A DNA stretch of 64,000 nucleotides from Cylicocyclus nassatus. Taxonomy: Eukaryota > Nematoda > Chromadorea > Rhabditida > Strongylidae. The stretch's first letter is position 1. Every line of letters begins with the position of its first letter. Below, piece by piece: positions 11,832-25,311 of the stretch. The stretch is taken from the NCBI GenBank assembly GCA_958299035.1, contig CATQJL010000001.1:31421554-31485553 (forward strand). The letters run 5' to 3'. The notes beneath the pieces were generated by a model, which had not been told where the DNA came from, did not search any database, and worked only from the letters and a program-made list of their open reading frames with translations. The translations under genes were made by a program, and so were the position numbers.

Positions 11832-13134
11832 ATACCCTCGATACATGGAGCCACGTAACCTTCACTTTGAAGGCTATGAGGGACACAACCTTCACCTGGA
11901 AAAAAAACAAAAGTCATCCGGGGCTTCCCCCCGTATGTTACTATCTGACTATATCGGAACGAATATGAAGCAAGTATAGGGAATAATACCTTTAGCTTAT
12001 CTGAGCGAAAACGAGAATTTGCGTTTTCATGGCTTTTTGCATTAAATAGAAGATTTCTGTGGAATTTTTGCCAGAATTCAGGATAAAATTTCTCAGTTAA
12101 CCTCTCATTTGACCAAAATCGAGTTTCTGAAGTTTAGGAAAGCTATTGGAGTTAAATAAAAACGAAAAACTGCGCTTAAATCTTGCGCAGAGGGTCGCGC
12201 ACGAAAACGCTAGTCTATCTCGTTAATGAGTGATTTTTGAAGCATGAGACGTTGTCTATTCTTCTCGTCGTGTCATTACGATCAGAATGATATGTAATGT
12301 TGCAGGTTTCGTTGAGACGCGGAGGTCTACGACCAGAGCCAAATGCCCCGTCGACTCTGGTCTGTCTCCGCTGCTCGTCTGCTTCTCCGCACGCTGTGCG
12401 CTACCTCGCTACCCCAAACGCGGGGCGCGGGACATTTGGCTCTAGTACCCATTTCTCCGCCGTTTCAAACCCAGTTTTGACAAGCTATATATCATTTTGA
12501 AGCTCTTGATCTCTATTTTCACGCTGACAACGTATCAGAACCACATTTCTTGATTTGAACGAGAAATCCGGCAAAAACCTTGTTTTCGAAAATCGCTTGT
12601 TTTGTTCTTAGCTTAACTCTTTTTACGCGGTTTTTTCGTGAACTCTATAGATCTCGCTTCTGTTCACAATACAGGCAACAACCAGCCCTTATCTCTTCGA
12701 TTATGATGGAATTTTTTTTGCGAAAAATTGTAAAGGTGCGTTTTTCTTCAACTTGTTCTGTTTCAGTGCTTTCGCAGCGATTTTTTTCCAGCTTGCGCGA
12801 TTATTGTTCAGAACAATAAGCGCAACAATCCAGACAACGTCCCAAAAACAGGAATGTCAGTGGGGTAAAATTTAAAAAGGACGCATCAAAAATCGAAACC
12901 CCGTGTTGCGCATTGCTGGTCCTGGAGCGAAAAGCACCCTGAAAAGCCGCCGAATCAAAGATTTCAAACCTCATTGCAGCGTTTTTATCCAGTTTTCAGC
13001 ACTTTCTTTTGCTTTTTATATTTGTTTTACGTCATTTTCTCTTCTCTAATCTTCTTTAAACAACCTTCACTATTTATGACGTCAGATGTTCAACCTTCAA
13101 TTTTGACGCCCTATCTCTAGACCATCGAAGGTAT
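11832..13134. mobile_element. 1.3-kb element with GTGAAGGTT repeats
   Basis: The ends are inverted (CATACCCTCGAT at the left, ATCGAAGGTATG at the right). The motif AACCTTCAC recurs near both ends. The same element is at about 30915-32222, and an inverted fragment lies at about 36500-37000, which shows it behaves as a mobile or dispersed unit. A CG-rich block with inverted CAGAGCCAAATGC and GCCAAATG-type halves is near 12.30-12.45 kb. No transposase is encoded. Confidence 0.6.
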
Positions 13135-13546
13135 GATTCCGACCAGGTTCCGAAACAAGCTCTCAGGGGGGCGGGGCTTAAATTATCGCCTAGTCCTGGG
13201 GAGCAATCGGAGATAGCGAGCATGACTATATCCTGCAAGCACTTCCCGAATCGAGCTAATTAGGCTTGGGTTCCTAAGTTCCGTTCTCCTGTTAACCCGT
13301 TCTAGTAAATTTTTGGAAATATTTTTCTGGTGCAAACAAGTTTGACACGTCGAATGCCTAAAACATGATATATTTTTCAAAATATTGACAAAGCATTCTG
13401 CAGTCTTCTTTGACGTGACGATGAGTTGTTATTCTCACCTTCATGAGAACAGAAAAAAGACGGGAAGGTGGGAGAGGGGGGGGGGGGTGGTTAGGAGTTT
13501 GAATCGCACCTATGCTGCCAGAACAAAGAAAGTGATATGGGAATCT

Positions 13547-13554
13547 TGAAACAG
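13547..13554 (-). promoter_or_regulatory. CTGTTTCA core (piRNA upstream motif-like)
   Basis: Minus strand reads AGTTTTCCTGTTTCAAGATT. The homologous sites are 21816 and 33402. Function is inference only. Confidence 0.35.
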
Positions 13555-14414
13555 GAAAACTAATTATAAAACATGGTCAGGTCTTTCTCCGACTTCAAGC
13601 AAAGATTCAACAATCTCTCAAAAACTCTTTAGACAGGAGCGGATTTGATTTTTATGGGCGCAAAGATTTAGGTACACTCATAACTGAATGCCTTCAGTAA
13701 TGTTCATAATAGTTCATGGCTAAAATAAGTATTGTTCGACATAAATTTTCTTTCGGAACTAGAAAGGAGTTTTCCAAGGCAATAAATAAATGTATTTGAG
13801 GTGATCTGTTCAGGAATATTCTAAATAATCTTTGGGCGAAGAGCATTTTCTGCAGTCAGTGAGAAGTATTGATGTGTTTAAGAAAAGTTTTATTATAAAA
13901 TGACAAACAACAAATTACCTAAGTTACGAATTATTGAGCAAAAAGATAAAAAAATAAAATTGACTACACTATGACCAAGCAATGCTATCATAATGTCCCT
14001 AAAGTATCAGACCTTTGGTTATTCATTGGGAACGCTAGAGAGCCTGACTACGTAATTCGATCTTAATCATAAGGTAAAGTTTGGTAAGACGCAAATTGAA
14101 CTTAAAGCTGGAGAGTTGTGAAAATGGTAGTTGATGATCACACTGATAGTTTTCCAGGAATATGGATTTTTCTATTGATTTATTTATGCATGATGGTGAC
14201 AATTTTTCACTATTTTTCAGTTTTTCCATTTTGGAAAGTAATGTAAGCAATAAGGGTAAATTACCTACAAGTCTAAAAACTTGAAGTTAGTGCCTTTGGC
14301 AAGCTCGAATTCAACATATGTCTCTAAGCCAAAAGTGTTTTCTGACAAAAAATGTTCCCAAGTCTTCTATTCTGAAATAAGGGTCGAAAATTAGAAAGGG
14401 AAGAGTTGAGGACC

Positions 14415-14631
14415 GGGCATACTTCAGGCGATTTCAGGCGCGACGAGCTTTGGCAGTTCGCCAGAAGTCTTCAGATCCAACACTAGCGAACTGCACATGT
14501 ATAGTGTATATAACTTATTATGTGGATAAATTGCCCTATCTTCTGTACATTCAAAGTGTTCCAGTGAGTTGTGGACAGTTGGAATATTGCCAAACGCGTC
14601 GCGACTGAAATCGCGTGAAGTACATATGCCC
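14415..14631. repeat. Small palindromic element with ~30-bp inverted ends
   Basis: GGGCATACTTCA and a CGATTTCAG stretch at the left are mirrored at the right by CTGAAATCGC and ATGCCC. The same element is at 34283-34495, so it pre-dates that duplication. It is non-coding. Confidence 0.7.
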
Positions 14632-15889
14632 TACCCTTTATATGCGGTTGAAATAAAGGAATAAGAATTTCTTCAAAATTAACCCATTTATTTCAGTAAA
14701 GAGGCATAAATAAACCTTCCAAAAGACATTACAAAAGACTTCTAGAATTTTTCAACAAAACGGACGGCCCCACCGTGAATGCCTTGCTTATGCGACCTCT
14801 GTTCCGAGGACGGGTAAAGCAACATAAAAGAATGCCAGAGGCAGATGAGAGTTTCCCAAAAGGCGATACTGTGGATGTATAGTAGACTGTAATAAAAGGC
14901 ATTATTCAAATTTATTTGGTGTTGCTGCATTTTTCGCGAAAATTTAGCAAAATTCCTAGAGGAATAACACAAAATTTTCTATTCATGCAAAGAAATTTAC
15001 AGTTATATGAGAATGTGGTTATTTATTACATATTCTGGAGATTTTCATAAAAGATAAAAAAAAATTGTAGAGACTAAATGTCGCCCAAGGGAAGTGGTCC
15101 CATCTGCAACGGACCACCCAGCCATGCATACTTCGATACCACATATTTGTACCATCTATTCGTGTTAGGTGAAGCCATCGGCAGTACATAGTCCCCTATC
15201 CTGAAATATGGACAAAGACACTAACTACTCCCTGGATAGCGACTGTTTAAGTAAGCAGTGGATCGATTCAGCGACGAAACAATGATTAGCTAAGGGGATC
15301 GAAAAAATAGATTTCGTGGAACAGGAAATCTTGCTGTTCTACTAATTCGCAATGTTCAGTTGAGTCAGTAAGCCTAAATTATCTGACAAATTTAGGATTT
15401 TTTTTTATTTTGACGTTTTTTTTCACTATCAAAGAGCAGCTGAAGAGCTCCTCTCCACCCCCTCCTCAAAAAAAATATACAAAAAATTCATAAGAGCGGA
15501 TTGAAATAGTAAAAAATATGCAATTAACTTAAATCCACATCTGAATTGAAAAACTCGAATTAATTGTGAAAAATTATCTTTGTTCCACCCCCCCCCCCCC
15601 TCCCCTTCCCTCTCTCTTTATCTGGGAATAGGATGGTTACTTGCTCGCTAATCGAGGAACATTACAAAACGCCGTTGAAGGATGCGGTTAACTCGTTTTC
15701 ATTCGAGAAGAAATTTTTTCGCCCTCTTCCCCTCCCCCCCCCCCCGCCTCTTCCAGAAATGCGATAGCTGCAAATAAGCATACTGGGGCCCTACGTCAAC
15801 ACCGCGCAAATAGTTTTCCTCTTTGAAGCAAGATGTTCTTCGCTGGATCGAAAATGGTGTCAAAAAGCAAAGATTAGGGCCCATTAAGC

Positions 15890-15965
15890 GCGTCGCGGGT
15901 GGCCTTAATTAGGTCACGAAGCCCCGCCCTCCAGCCGCCAAGCCAGTTGAATCAAAGGTTAGGCA
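15890..15965. repeat. Right-arm fragment of the 5-kb palindromic element
   Basis: GGCCTTAATTAGG, CCCCGCCCTCC and GCCAAGCCAGTTGAATC repeat the right half of the element at 5009-5170. The left half is missing. The same fragment occurs at about 35497-35573. Confidence 0.6.
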
Positions 15966-16499
15966 TGTTTTCTTTGCACTCGAGAAGAAAAGCTGTTAGA
16001 CAAATGAAGATGAAGTTTGTAAACGTATGGTGAAGTTTGTAAAAAAAAAAGAAAATAAGAAACTAAAATCTGTGACATCATCTAGCTAAAGGTCATGACA
16101 GAAAATGGCCCCCCTGTTTCATCTCGGGGTGATTGTTTGGTAAAAAAATTTATACAACAAAAATTGATCAGAATTGTGAATTTCTCCTGAAACATTTGAA
16201 AAGAATCAAACTCTTCTGAACAAATCTCACTTTTACAATTTTCAAAAAGTGTCTATGGCTGCTAAATAATATTGACATGCACGAATATTCAGATAATATT
16301 ACTATTATTACGTCATGCAGTAGCTTACATGGAATTACCCTTAGCCATCCTACCGTTTTATTCCGGGCTTGGAGTTGGCATGGTGGGCTTGACTGGAGAT
16401 GTGGAGGAGGAGGAGGGTGGGTAGATGGGGTATGAATATGTATGACATATGAAAATCGCTAAGAAAAGAAAGGACAGATTCACAGACAAAGATTTTCGA

Positions 16500-19400
16500 G
16501 GAAATTTATGAATAATCGAATGTGCCTTATTGTCGAATAAATTTTACACCGAAGGCTTGTCTTCATACGGGAACGACTAAGAGCCTGAGAATTTACGCAG
16601 TTCGATCTGTAAGAATGAAAGTAAATTTAGGTAAAAACCGAACCCGTTGAAACTTCACAGTACTTTTCAGGTTGCTGCAAGTTCATAAGTTCTGTCCGTT
16701 ATTTATTTTTTTCCAATTTTAAATTCACTACTTTGAAGAAAAAATCTCTTCCGGAAATCTCAGCTCAACAAGTTCTTTGCGATGGGACGCACATTAGATT
16801 TTTTGCGTTTGTGTTGTTATTCATTTATTGAATTCTATAGTTTCGCCCATAAATAACAAAATACATCATGAGGGTGGTCCTAGCACGAATTCTTTGATAG
16901 AGCAATGTTTTTCAAGCGCTTAAAGCAATCTAGAAGAGCTCGCTTACGGATAACCAAGCAGCAATGAGCAAAGGAACGACTGAGTTCTGAAATTCTCCCT
17001 TATTTTGTTCGCTACAAACAGGAAATTCTGTAAAAATTGAAACATAATGAGCACCAGAGATATCAATAGGAACGTTATGGCAATTTTCAGCGAACACTTT
17101 CTTCACTTTTTTGTTAAGCAGTGGAAGGAGTGATAAATATCTTGGTAAATCGTAACACTAAGTTTGGCTATTTTGTAATGAACACCGTTGGAAATTGTGA
17201 ACTAGAATAGGAGGAATAATAATTGGAAGTCAAAAAAAGCGTCCTTAGGTGCTTCCAAAGTGGATCTTGAAGCAAATCGAACACATGATTTTCACTATCG
17301 AAGGAGCAGCGATGGAAACCATAGAGCTGAAATTTGAACGCCATTTTTTCTCTATCAAGTGCAGATTTGATTCTCATTTTCGAATCTATTTTATAAAATT
17401 TTGTGGGAAAATGTGAGAAGGCAATTTTTGTGCCATTCCATCAAAAATCGATTTCACCACAGACGGAACCACCCGTCCTTCCCTACCATCTATCTGGGTA
17501 ATATCAAATGGTCTACAAATTTCACCCTTTTCAAAAAACCTCGGTTACATTTTGAGCTAAAGGTGTTCAGGCTAAATCTAATTTCTTCCGCCTAGTGCCG
17601 GTTCTGAATAAAGGCCCCAGGAGAGGGGTACCTGCGTTAGTCCGGTTCTCTAATGTTGTTTCTCAATGAAGATAGTGGGCTTGGAACATCGGAAGTGCTA
17701 TCGAGCCCCGCTCATATCCTATCAAGCTCCGCCCACCCATGTACTGCAAGCCATCTGCGCCCTCCAGGGTCCTCAAGCATCGGGTTTTCTAGAATTTTCA
17801 AACAATTTGAACTCCATAACTGTAATCAGGGCCAGGAAGGCCCCAGAATGGCAGAAACATGGGAGGTAAAATTTGTAGACGTTGTCTTTGAGTTAAGCAG
17901 ACTGGGTATAGAAGCTTGATCCCCTGAAGAGTCTCTTTTGAAGCACTGACATCGAAAATTTAACGAAATAAAATTCAAGATATTAAAGTTAGAAAAAACT
18001 AATAAATTTTGTAAACCGAATCCATCATTTGAAATCGAGCAGCTAGAAACGCAAATTTCAAACAATCAAAATCAATGATGATCATCTTAGGCTTTTGGAA
18101 AACGAAGCTCAACCTTACGTGAAAAAAAAGACGGCCATAATAAGAGCATTTTCCTGCAGAAATCCAGTAAAGACCTGTAGAATAAAATGAAATCTAATCA
18201 AAACCATCAATGATATGAAACACCAGATGGGAGGCTCTACACTGTTCGTGTAACAGGCACGATATTTTATCGGGAAAAGAAAATTTCTTGAATGTTTGCA
18301 GGATGGAAATCCAACATGTTTCAAATTTAGCAGAGATTTCCCAAAATACTGGATGTATCGAGCTCTTTGTGTTGAAAAGCGCGACATTGATGAATATTTT
18401 ATGCAATCTTTATATTTCGTCGATAAAGCTTATGTAATATAACAAATTTTAAGAATAATGCATTTGTTTCCTTGCAGATCCATAAAGGGAACTCGAAATA
18501 TTTTCAATTTTAATTACAAACAACACTTGTAAGAACTTGAGTCGTTCAATTGCGATGATTCATAAAAAAATCGCCCTCATTATGATCGTTTCATCAGGAC
18601 CTTTAACTTTCACAAGAAGCACGAGAAATTATGAAAAAAGCTGTAATCAGTAGCCTTTCGACATACTCTAAAAAAGGAAAATCATTGAACTGATTGCATT
18701 ATGATTACATAATGAATGCGGTCATGTTGAATGAGTCAGACACCACGCCTTGTCATATAATAGGAACATGCAAAAGCCAGAATTTTTTTAAAGATCGTCT
18801 ATGGTTATGAAAGTAAACCTTGATGTGATACATGACAATCATTTCCCGAGTTTATAGAATTTTGAAACCAACTGTCAACGAGAGAGCAATGTTCGAGCAG
18901 AAATCGTGAAATACAGTGCCCAGCCAAGTCTAAACACCTGGCCATTTTATATGAAAAATGATTAGGGGGTCGTAAACCAAGCTTTTTCTCGATCAGCACT
19001 TCATATGATTCATTTGTGGCAGAGAAAAACACCTTTAAACTTTCGCCCAGACATGCACTACCGTATTCGAGGAAGATCGGCTCGCTCGTGGTCCGGCTGA
19101 AGCTCGGAATTTGACCATGTGCAATTTGTGAGCTATGGCTTGGGTAGCAAATTAGCTAAAAATCAGCATCCGATTAGTTCTGAAATAACTTTTGTTTCGA
19201 TTTTCTGAGGATTTGTGCTCAATTCGTGGAAATATAGCAGCTTAAGTTTATCAGCAAGTCAAAGTACTGAATACGTTTCCAGATAACATATCCGTGACGA
19301 AGCAAATGTAATGCTCCATGCGGCTCATAGATACCCACAGGCTGCTTATACGCATGAGACAAAATTTTTTTTTTTTAACAAACAGCTCAGTTGCTATTTT

Positions 19401-19850
19401 AATGGCTGGAATGCTATTTTAATGGCTGGAATGTTTGTGTTGTTCAAGGTGAAAAAAAGTGGCTTGCGTTGTTAAATGTGATCTTTCTACCTGATTTGAA
19501 ACATTTATTTTTGGAAAATTACTAGATGAGATTACGAAAATACAACTTAGCTAAAGCTGTAGTGAAATCAAAAAAGGAAAAGTCATTGTATTTTTTGATC
19601 TTCTATCTGAGAAACTATGGTGTTTTTAAAAATCAAACTACTGAGAATTTCGGAAAGCAAGACTCGAAAAAAACTGGAAGCATCGAGATGATAGAAACAC
19701 ACAAGCATGATTCCATATTCGATAAATCAGGCATAGTGCTAGCACGTACATGGATATGATTTTTGTAATTTTTAAGTTTCATATGTCGCAGAATGACTTG
19801 TATTGGAAGCGGATTTACGGTTAGATGCTATTTTCTTTTCAAATATCTAA
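16500..19850. other. Non-coding stretch, nothing recognised beyond array remnants
   Basis: From 16.9 to about 17.4 kb it resembles 36.17-36.48 kb, including the AAACAGGAAATT motif variant near 17016. From 17.4 to 19.85 kb I see no gene, RNA gene or element. The only local structure is a 20-bp direct duplication (TGCTATTTTAATGGCTGGAA at 19392-19411 and 19412-19431). Short open frames are consistent with chance. Confidence 0.5.
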
Positions 19851-20636
19851 TTGAATAACTCCACAACTCGGCTTCAGAGAAGATTTTGGACTGCACTGTT
19901 CAGGCGAAAATTATAAAAAATCAGCAAACAAATATTCAAACAAGCCCTTTCATATCCATCAAATCGTCCAGCAATTCTCACTGAATAATAACCAAAGTTT
20001 GTGCTCTTTTGTGCGTAAATTACAGATGATAAAAGCTAGAAATACTAAGGTTTAATTTTGATGATGTAACTGAAAAGATTTTTGTTCTATTTTTGCACAA
20101 GCCACAGAAATTACATAGATGCATAATAACTATTACAGAAGAGTAGCAGTTGGGAAATAGATTGAGGCAACAAACTAGTTTCGGAGTTTTTCTTTCTCAA
20201 GTCTTCGCAATGTATCTCAAAAGCAAACATAAATGAAATACTAGTAAGATAACTGCATCAAGACCTGAGTAAAAAGTTCAATAAAGGTTTATCAATTTTT
20301 CACATCAAGAGTAAATTATTAAACCTTAAAGAAGAAAACTTTGCTAGGTTCATGAAACCAATTTCTAGGATTATGAGCTGAGAAATTCAATGAATGTGAG
20401 GATGGTCAGCCATGACTTATATGCTCAAAAGAATTCATAAATTCGAAAACGTAGAGAAGGAGAAATATGACACGTGCAAGCTATAAAACGAAGAGTATAG
20501 AGACCACGACTGCGAGAAGTCTTTAGCAAAAATTAGCACCATAAAGTGAATGATAAAGGCACCAAGAAACGGGAAATTTCAAATATCAAAAACGACACCC
20601 TGCTTTGTTAACCCGGCTAGCAATATTTTGAAAATA

Positions 20637-21593
20637 TTGGGTAGGTCCGAAAGTTTTGTCGGGTTTTTGAAAATTCCCGCACACTGAAGATAACAATCAC
20701 TTCAAGTTGTATCCGACGCAGCATTTCTTTCCCCTTACAGCAGCTATATTATAAATGTGATTTGTTGAAAGAGTGCTGAGATAATTGCTGGACACTACCA
20801 CCCTTCGTTTTCACCATGTCTGAATTTAGCTAATTTTCAGAATTTTAAACCGAGACTTCCGGGAGAACTTTAATAGCCAGCAGATAGGTCAAACCTTTTG
20901 CCAGCTAAGGCAAATTTTTGTGGCACCATGGCTTGTCCCTTTATGAAATTTACTTTTAACTAACCAGGTTTTATGTTTTGCCCATTCTAACCTCGATGAC
21001 CTTGAAACGATAAACAATTCAGGTACTGTTCGATGCAGCTTTGTCTTCTTTTTCTAACAGTTGTCTTTTCTTTGCGACACAGAAACTTGCGGAAAACATT
21101 GCATATTTCTCAAAATCAGGGGTGCGCACTGATGTACCCCAAGTTTTAAAATCTTCATACTTTAGAGCAAAAATCGCTCATTTACTTTGTAAGTATATTG
21201 ATAGTAATGAACCGAGTGTTGAATCGCGAGTATTCTGAAGATTTTGTAGTGTTTTGTGCAGTAACAGGCTAGACTTTTCGAAAATTATTTAGCAAAATTC
21301 TAGAAGAGTAGCCGGAAAAAGGAAACAAATCTTTGGCTGGCAAAAGGTTTACCCCATTTGCCGGTTATTGAAGTGCCTCAAAAGTCTCATACAGAAATTT
21401 TGCATATTAGCGGAAGTTGGACATGTTGGAATTGAAGAACTATAATTTCCAGCGATTACTTCAGCGCTCTTCAAAACTGTCGCATCGAGAACGCAGCTGT
21501 TGAAAAGTGGAAGTAATTCTGCATTTGATACTGCTCAAGAATTTTGTTTACTTTTGATGTGAGGAATTTGCGGGTCATTACGTAAAAACCTAA
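20637..21593. mobile_element. Mariner-type palindromic MITE (TTGGGTAGGTCCGAAAG)
   Basis: It starts TTGGGTAGGTCCG and ends AAACCTAA, with TA on both sides. The interior is a diverged palindrome: the CAGCATTTCTTTCC module near 20720 and the CCAGCAGATAGGTC/GGCTGGCAAAAGG pair are mirrored. The equivalent site near 13.31 kb reads GGAAATATTTTT without the element. At 957 bp it is non-coding; the 65-aa frame inside is not a transposase. Confidence 0.7.
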
Positions 21594-21815
21594 TATATAA
21601 TATTCATAGCGCAAATAGCCCATTTTACGCGTCAAATGTCCAAACCTTGGTGAATTTTTCAAAATTTGACAAAGCATTCTGCAGTCTACTTTGACTTGAA
21701 GATGAGTTGTTATTCCCACTTCCTTGAGAAGAGAAAAGATGAGGAGGGTAGTGAGGGGAGGGGGGGGGGGGGGGAGAGAATGCTGCTCAACACAAAGAGA
21801 ATGATACAGGAATCT

Positions 21816-21823
21816 TGAAACAG
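21816..21823 (-). promoter_or_regulatory. CTGTTTCA core (piRNA upstream motif-like)
   Basis: Minus strand reads GATTTTCCTGTTTCAAGATT. The MITE at 21838-22735 inserted only 15 bp upstream of it on the minus strand. Function is inference only. Confidence 0.35.
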
Positions 21824-21837
21824 GAAAATCAATTATA

Positions 21838-22735
21838 TTAGGTTTTTACATAAGTTTTGTTACACTTTAACTTTTTAAGGCGATAATTCATGCATCTCAT
21901 ATTCTTTACAGGGTTCCAGGGGACCATTCGGTAGAGCAAAGCAAGCTCTACAAGATAGTGTGCAAAAATTCGCACCAGCTTCGACTCACCGTAAGTTTGC
22001 ATCCAAAAACTGAGTCGTACTCAAGGCTCAAAAAATCGCGAAAAATTCACACTTTTGCTAAAAAAAATCCTACGAATCTCCTACTTTTTTCCTCACCTAG
22101 AATTCGAGAAATAGAAATTTTCTTGTTTTTACAAAACGGAGCTATGCTGTTTCTATTCATGTGGCTGTATACTACAAGCTCCTAGAAGTATAACAGTAAA
22201 TTTTCAGCTTTCCAGAAGCCCTAGTTTTCGAAAATTACCTAATTTAGCATTGCACACTCAGGTGAAAAAAGTTAAATTCAGTACTTTTCAAAAACTAGGG
22301 CTTCTGAAAAGCTGAAAATTTACGGTTATACTTCTGAGGGCTTGTAGTGCACAGCTACATGAATAAAAACAGCATAGCTCCGTTTTTGTAAAAACAAGAA
22401 AATTTTTTTCTCGATTGCTAGGTGAGGAAAAAATACAGCAACGGTACATGTGAGTGTCTGATATAATGTGCAATTCTTATGAGCAAGTTGGAGATTCGTA
22501 GGATTTTTTGAACAAAGATATGTATGATTATCCCCAAATTTTTAAGCCTTCAGTACGACTCAGATTTTGGATGCAAACTTAGAGTGGGTCGAAGTTGGTG
22601 TGAACTTTTGCAGACTTTCTTTTAGAGCTTGCTTTGCTCTATCGACCGGTACCCTGAAGCCCTATAAAGAGTATGAGGTACATGACTTAATGCCGTAAAA
22701 AATCAAAGTGTAACAAAACTTATGTAACAACCTAA
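21838..22735. mobile_element. 898-bp mariner-type palindromic MITE
   Basis: The termini are TTAGGTTTTTACATAAG and its near reverse complement ending CAACCTAA, flanked by TA. The whole element folds back on itself. The paralogous site at 13.56 kb (ATTATAAAACATGG) is the empty target. Inside each arm is a TAGAGCAAAGCAAGCTCTA module shared with the MITE at 59397-60344, although the termini differ. It has no transposase. Confidence 0.85.
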
Positions 22736-23018
22736 TAAATCATGGTCAGCTTGCTCTCAAAGAATATCGTATTTCAAATATTGGCCTGCTTTGTATGCCC
22801 CTTTTAAGCGAAATTTTAGCATACAACCAAAGCGCAAATAGCTTATTATGCCATGAATATTTCTAGAACACAGAAAAACTTTGATGCCAAAACGTACTTT
22901 TTTCCTGACATAATGGTGAGTCTCACTTGGGTACCATAGGCATTCTAATTAGATAGAATGGCGAACTTCGAATGTCCGAAACGACACTACGAAAGAAAAG
23001 ATGCTTTCAAAGACATAC

Positions 23019-23026
23019 TGAAACAG
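23019..23026 (-). promoter_or_regulatory. CTGTTTCA core (piRNA upstream motif-like)
   Basis: Minus strand reads TTTTTTCCTGTTTCAGTATG. The homologous site is 40896. Function is inference only. Confidence 0.35.
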
Positions 23027-24657
23027 GAAAAAAACTTTCAAATCAATTGTTTTTGTGACCTCCTTGCTCAAGCTCCGAATGCATGATTTCAACAATTTTT
23101 TGGTATATGGTATCTCGAAAAGCTTGGATTTATCGATTTATTGTCTATGAAGGTTTGCAAGCAAGATTTATAACACAAACCTTCAGGAGTGTTATTAATT
23201 TGGTCGAAACCATCATGTTAACAATGTTTTCATGACACCAGCTAACCAGCAGCTTCACATCATTTTCCCAACGACACCACGAATCAACCAATAGGAAACC
23301 TCGAAATGCTATCTTGCAGCGCAAAGTCATTGGAGAAGATCGAAACTCCAACCATTCCCATGCTTGTCGGCAATCATTGCACTTTACCAAATTTGCAGTT
23401 CGGTCTCCGGTCTTGCACCTTCCTATAACCTTATCTAAGCTGTAAAAAAGTAAGCTTTCTCATAGTAAGTTGCAGATGATCTGATGAATGATCTCCCTCA
23501 CTCTTCTTAACTTGCAAAACCAACACATCATTGTTTGAAACGAAAAAGTGGTCGGGGGTACTTTTTCATTTTAAACTATGATGTGGTGGTTTTACGTCTG
23601 CGTCTCATGAAATGAAGTGCTGTTTTCATTACTCTATCTGATAAGGGAACAATGGTGTTAACCTGCTGTTTAACTCATAGTTTGGTTAAGAATGAAACAA
23701 GCATGAAATAGTTATGGTTTTCTGCTAGTTACTTGTTTGTTTCATGATTTTGTATGACCGATTGAACTGAGTGGCCGTGAAAAAATGTTCATGCTTACCA
23801 CGATGTAACCATGATTGAACTATCACATCATTTGTTGGTTTCGACCAAATTACTACCACTCCAGTATTTTTCATTTTTTTCATCCATTTTTAGATAGGGT
23901 TTTTTATTTCCAGGCTCTCTCCGGGACCCTACAGTAAAGAAAAATGGAAAGATATCTAGAACGTTTTGTGGAAAAAAAACTAAGAAAATTGTGAAATTCG
24001 ATCTTTTTTTGAAAACGCTAAGGTTGTAGTTGCATGTCATCGTAGTCCACATTATCGTGTGGCGTAAATAATCAGTTAGCCCCTAGTACATAAAAAATAT
24101 CCTTTAACTTGAAAATCATCAATAATGCCAAGAAAAAAAGTGTTTGTAGAGTGTGAGATTTGCTTTGGTACGCTTTGGCTAATTCTAGTAAACTGCACCC
24201 TTTTAGTAAACGAAAACAAAGAAAAGAATTATATGCACCTTTAATAAAATCATTTCGTACTTTCAAAGTGTTGATATGATTAGCTAGGTCCAAAAAAATC
24301 TCCGCAATAAATTTCAAACAGAAAGAATCATTTGAACGCAGAACATTTTTTTTGAACTCCGCATGCTAAAATTGATTACGCTACGCTCAAGAAAGCAATG
24401 GCATTATATTCCCGAGTATCACGCATAGAATCTAACCGAAAATAGAAGCTATCATCCAATTTAAGTTGAGTATGTACGTTAAAATTTCGTACCTACGGAT
24501 CTTGTCAACAAAAATCTCTGAAACTGATCAAAGCTTTGAAAATAGAACGTTCTCAAGGCTTTTGTCCCGTACTAATGGGAGAGGGCAAGAAAGGACAAGA
24601 ACTTTCACCTTCTTGAACCTAGGCGAGTGACTGTAAATACAGTCGAGTCATTTCATA

Positions 24658-25311
24658 CAGGGTGTCGTAAAAGTAAGTACACGCTTTTCAATCGTCAATA
24701 TCTCTCTTCCCATTGGGTCTTTTCCGCCATTCAAGCACCGTCTGTAGAGAAGGCTTTAACTTAGATTTGCAGTATAGAGCGAATTACCGATCACTCTTCG
24801 TTACTGTAGGATTACGGTAAGAACTTCCAGCATGTGGAACCATTGTGAAATATGCCATCTGACAGACTTTTTTGAAAAACCTGAAAAGTCGTGTAGTAGG
24901 GCGCACGCTGATTCCATTACACAACTTTTTATGAGTGTTTTCAGCTTTTTAGACGGTGTAATCACATTTCTGAAAAATACTGGGAATTCGGTTATTACGG
25001 TTTACCTGGGATAAGTTTGGAAAGAAGTTCATATTCAAAATCAGAGGCTTCCATTACCATAGTATAAGAGTTTTTGGCTTGTATTCTTTTCTGAGGCAGA
25101 ATATGTCTTCCAATGGCCTAAAATCCTTATCGAAGTTCCTACAGTAATCCTACAGTAATGAAAAGCGATCGATGATTCGCTAGATACTGTTAATCTAAGC
25201 TGAAGTCTCCTCGCCTCCTCTACAGAATAGTATTTGAATGGCGGAAAAAGACACAATGGGAAGAGAGATATTAACGATTAAAAAGTGTGCACTTACTTAT
25301 GGGACACCCTG
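24658..25311. mobile_element. Mariner/Tc1-type MITE with CAGGGTGTC termini
   Basis: The element starts CAGGGTGTCGTAAAAGTAAG and ends CTTATGGGACACCCTG, flanked by TA. Copy 1 at about 5409 shows the empty site (TTTCATATGATCATG). The same insertion is present in copy 3 (42879-43534), so it pre-dates the copy 2/3 duplication. A third family member at 38032-40545 has been split by a hAT-like element. The interior is partly palindromic, with CCTACAGTAATCCTACAGTAATG, and is non-coding. Confidence 0.9.

Larger units (their letters stand above)
5171..16500. repeat. Long array unit, copy 1
   Basis: This stretch aligns collinearly with about 24.5-36.1 kb. Anchors include the CTACGGATCTTGTC segment (5280 versus 24490 and 42720), the poly-C segment with AAGCCAAATTGT (10.68 kb versus 29.75 and 46.92 kb), and the 13.3-16.5 kb part versus 33.2-36.1 kb. 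Similarity is much higher across 10.7-16.5 kb than across 5.2-8.5 kb, judged by eye. No coding gene is recognisable. It is the copy that lacks the MITE at 24658-25311, giving an empty site at about 5409. Confidence 0.8.
19850..21830. repeat. Diverged partial copy of the 10.7-13.6 kb segment
   Basis: The CTCGGCTTCAGAGAAGATTTT segment at 19.87 kb and the sequence to 20.63 kb follow 10.71-11.33 kb. After the MITE at 20637-21593 the match resumes with ACAAAGCATTCTGCAGTC and a poly-G tract, as at 13.39-13.48 kb. The 1.3-kb GTGAAGGTT element and the second palindrome arm are absent here, so this copy reflects an earlier state. Confidence 0.65.

Noticed and set aside
12297..12500. Conserved 61-67 aa frame at 12.3 and 31.4 kb as a gene
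   Set aside because: It is preserved only because the two copies are recent duplicates; it covers a CG-rich inverted repeat and contains no domain.
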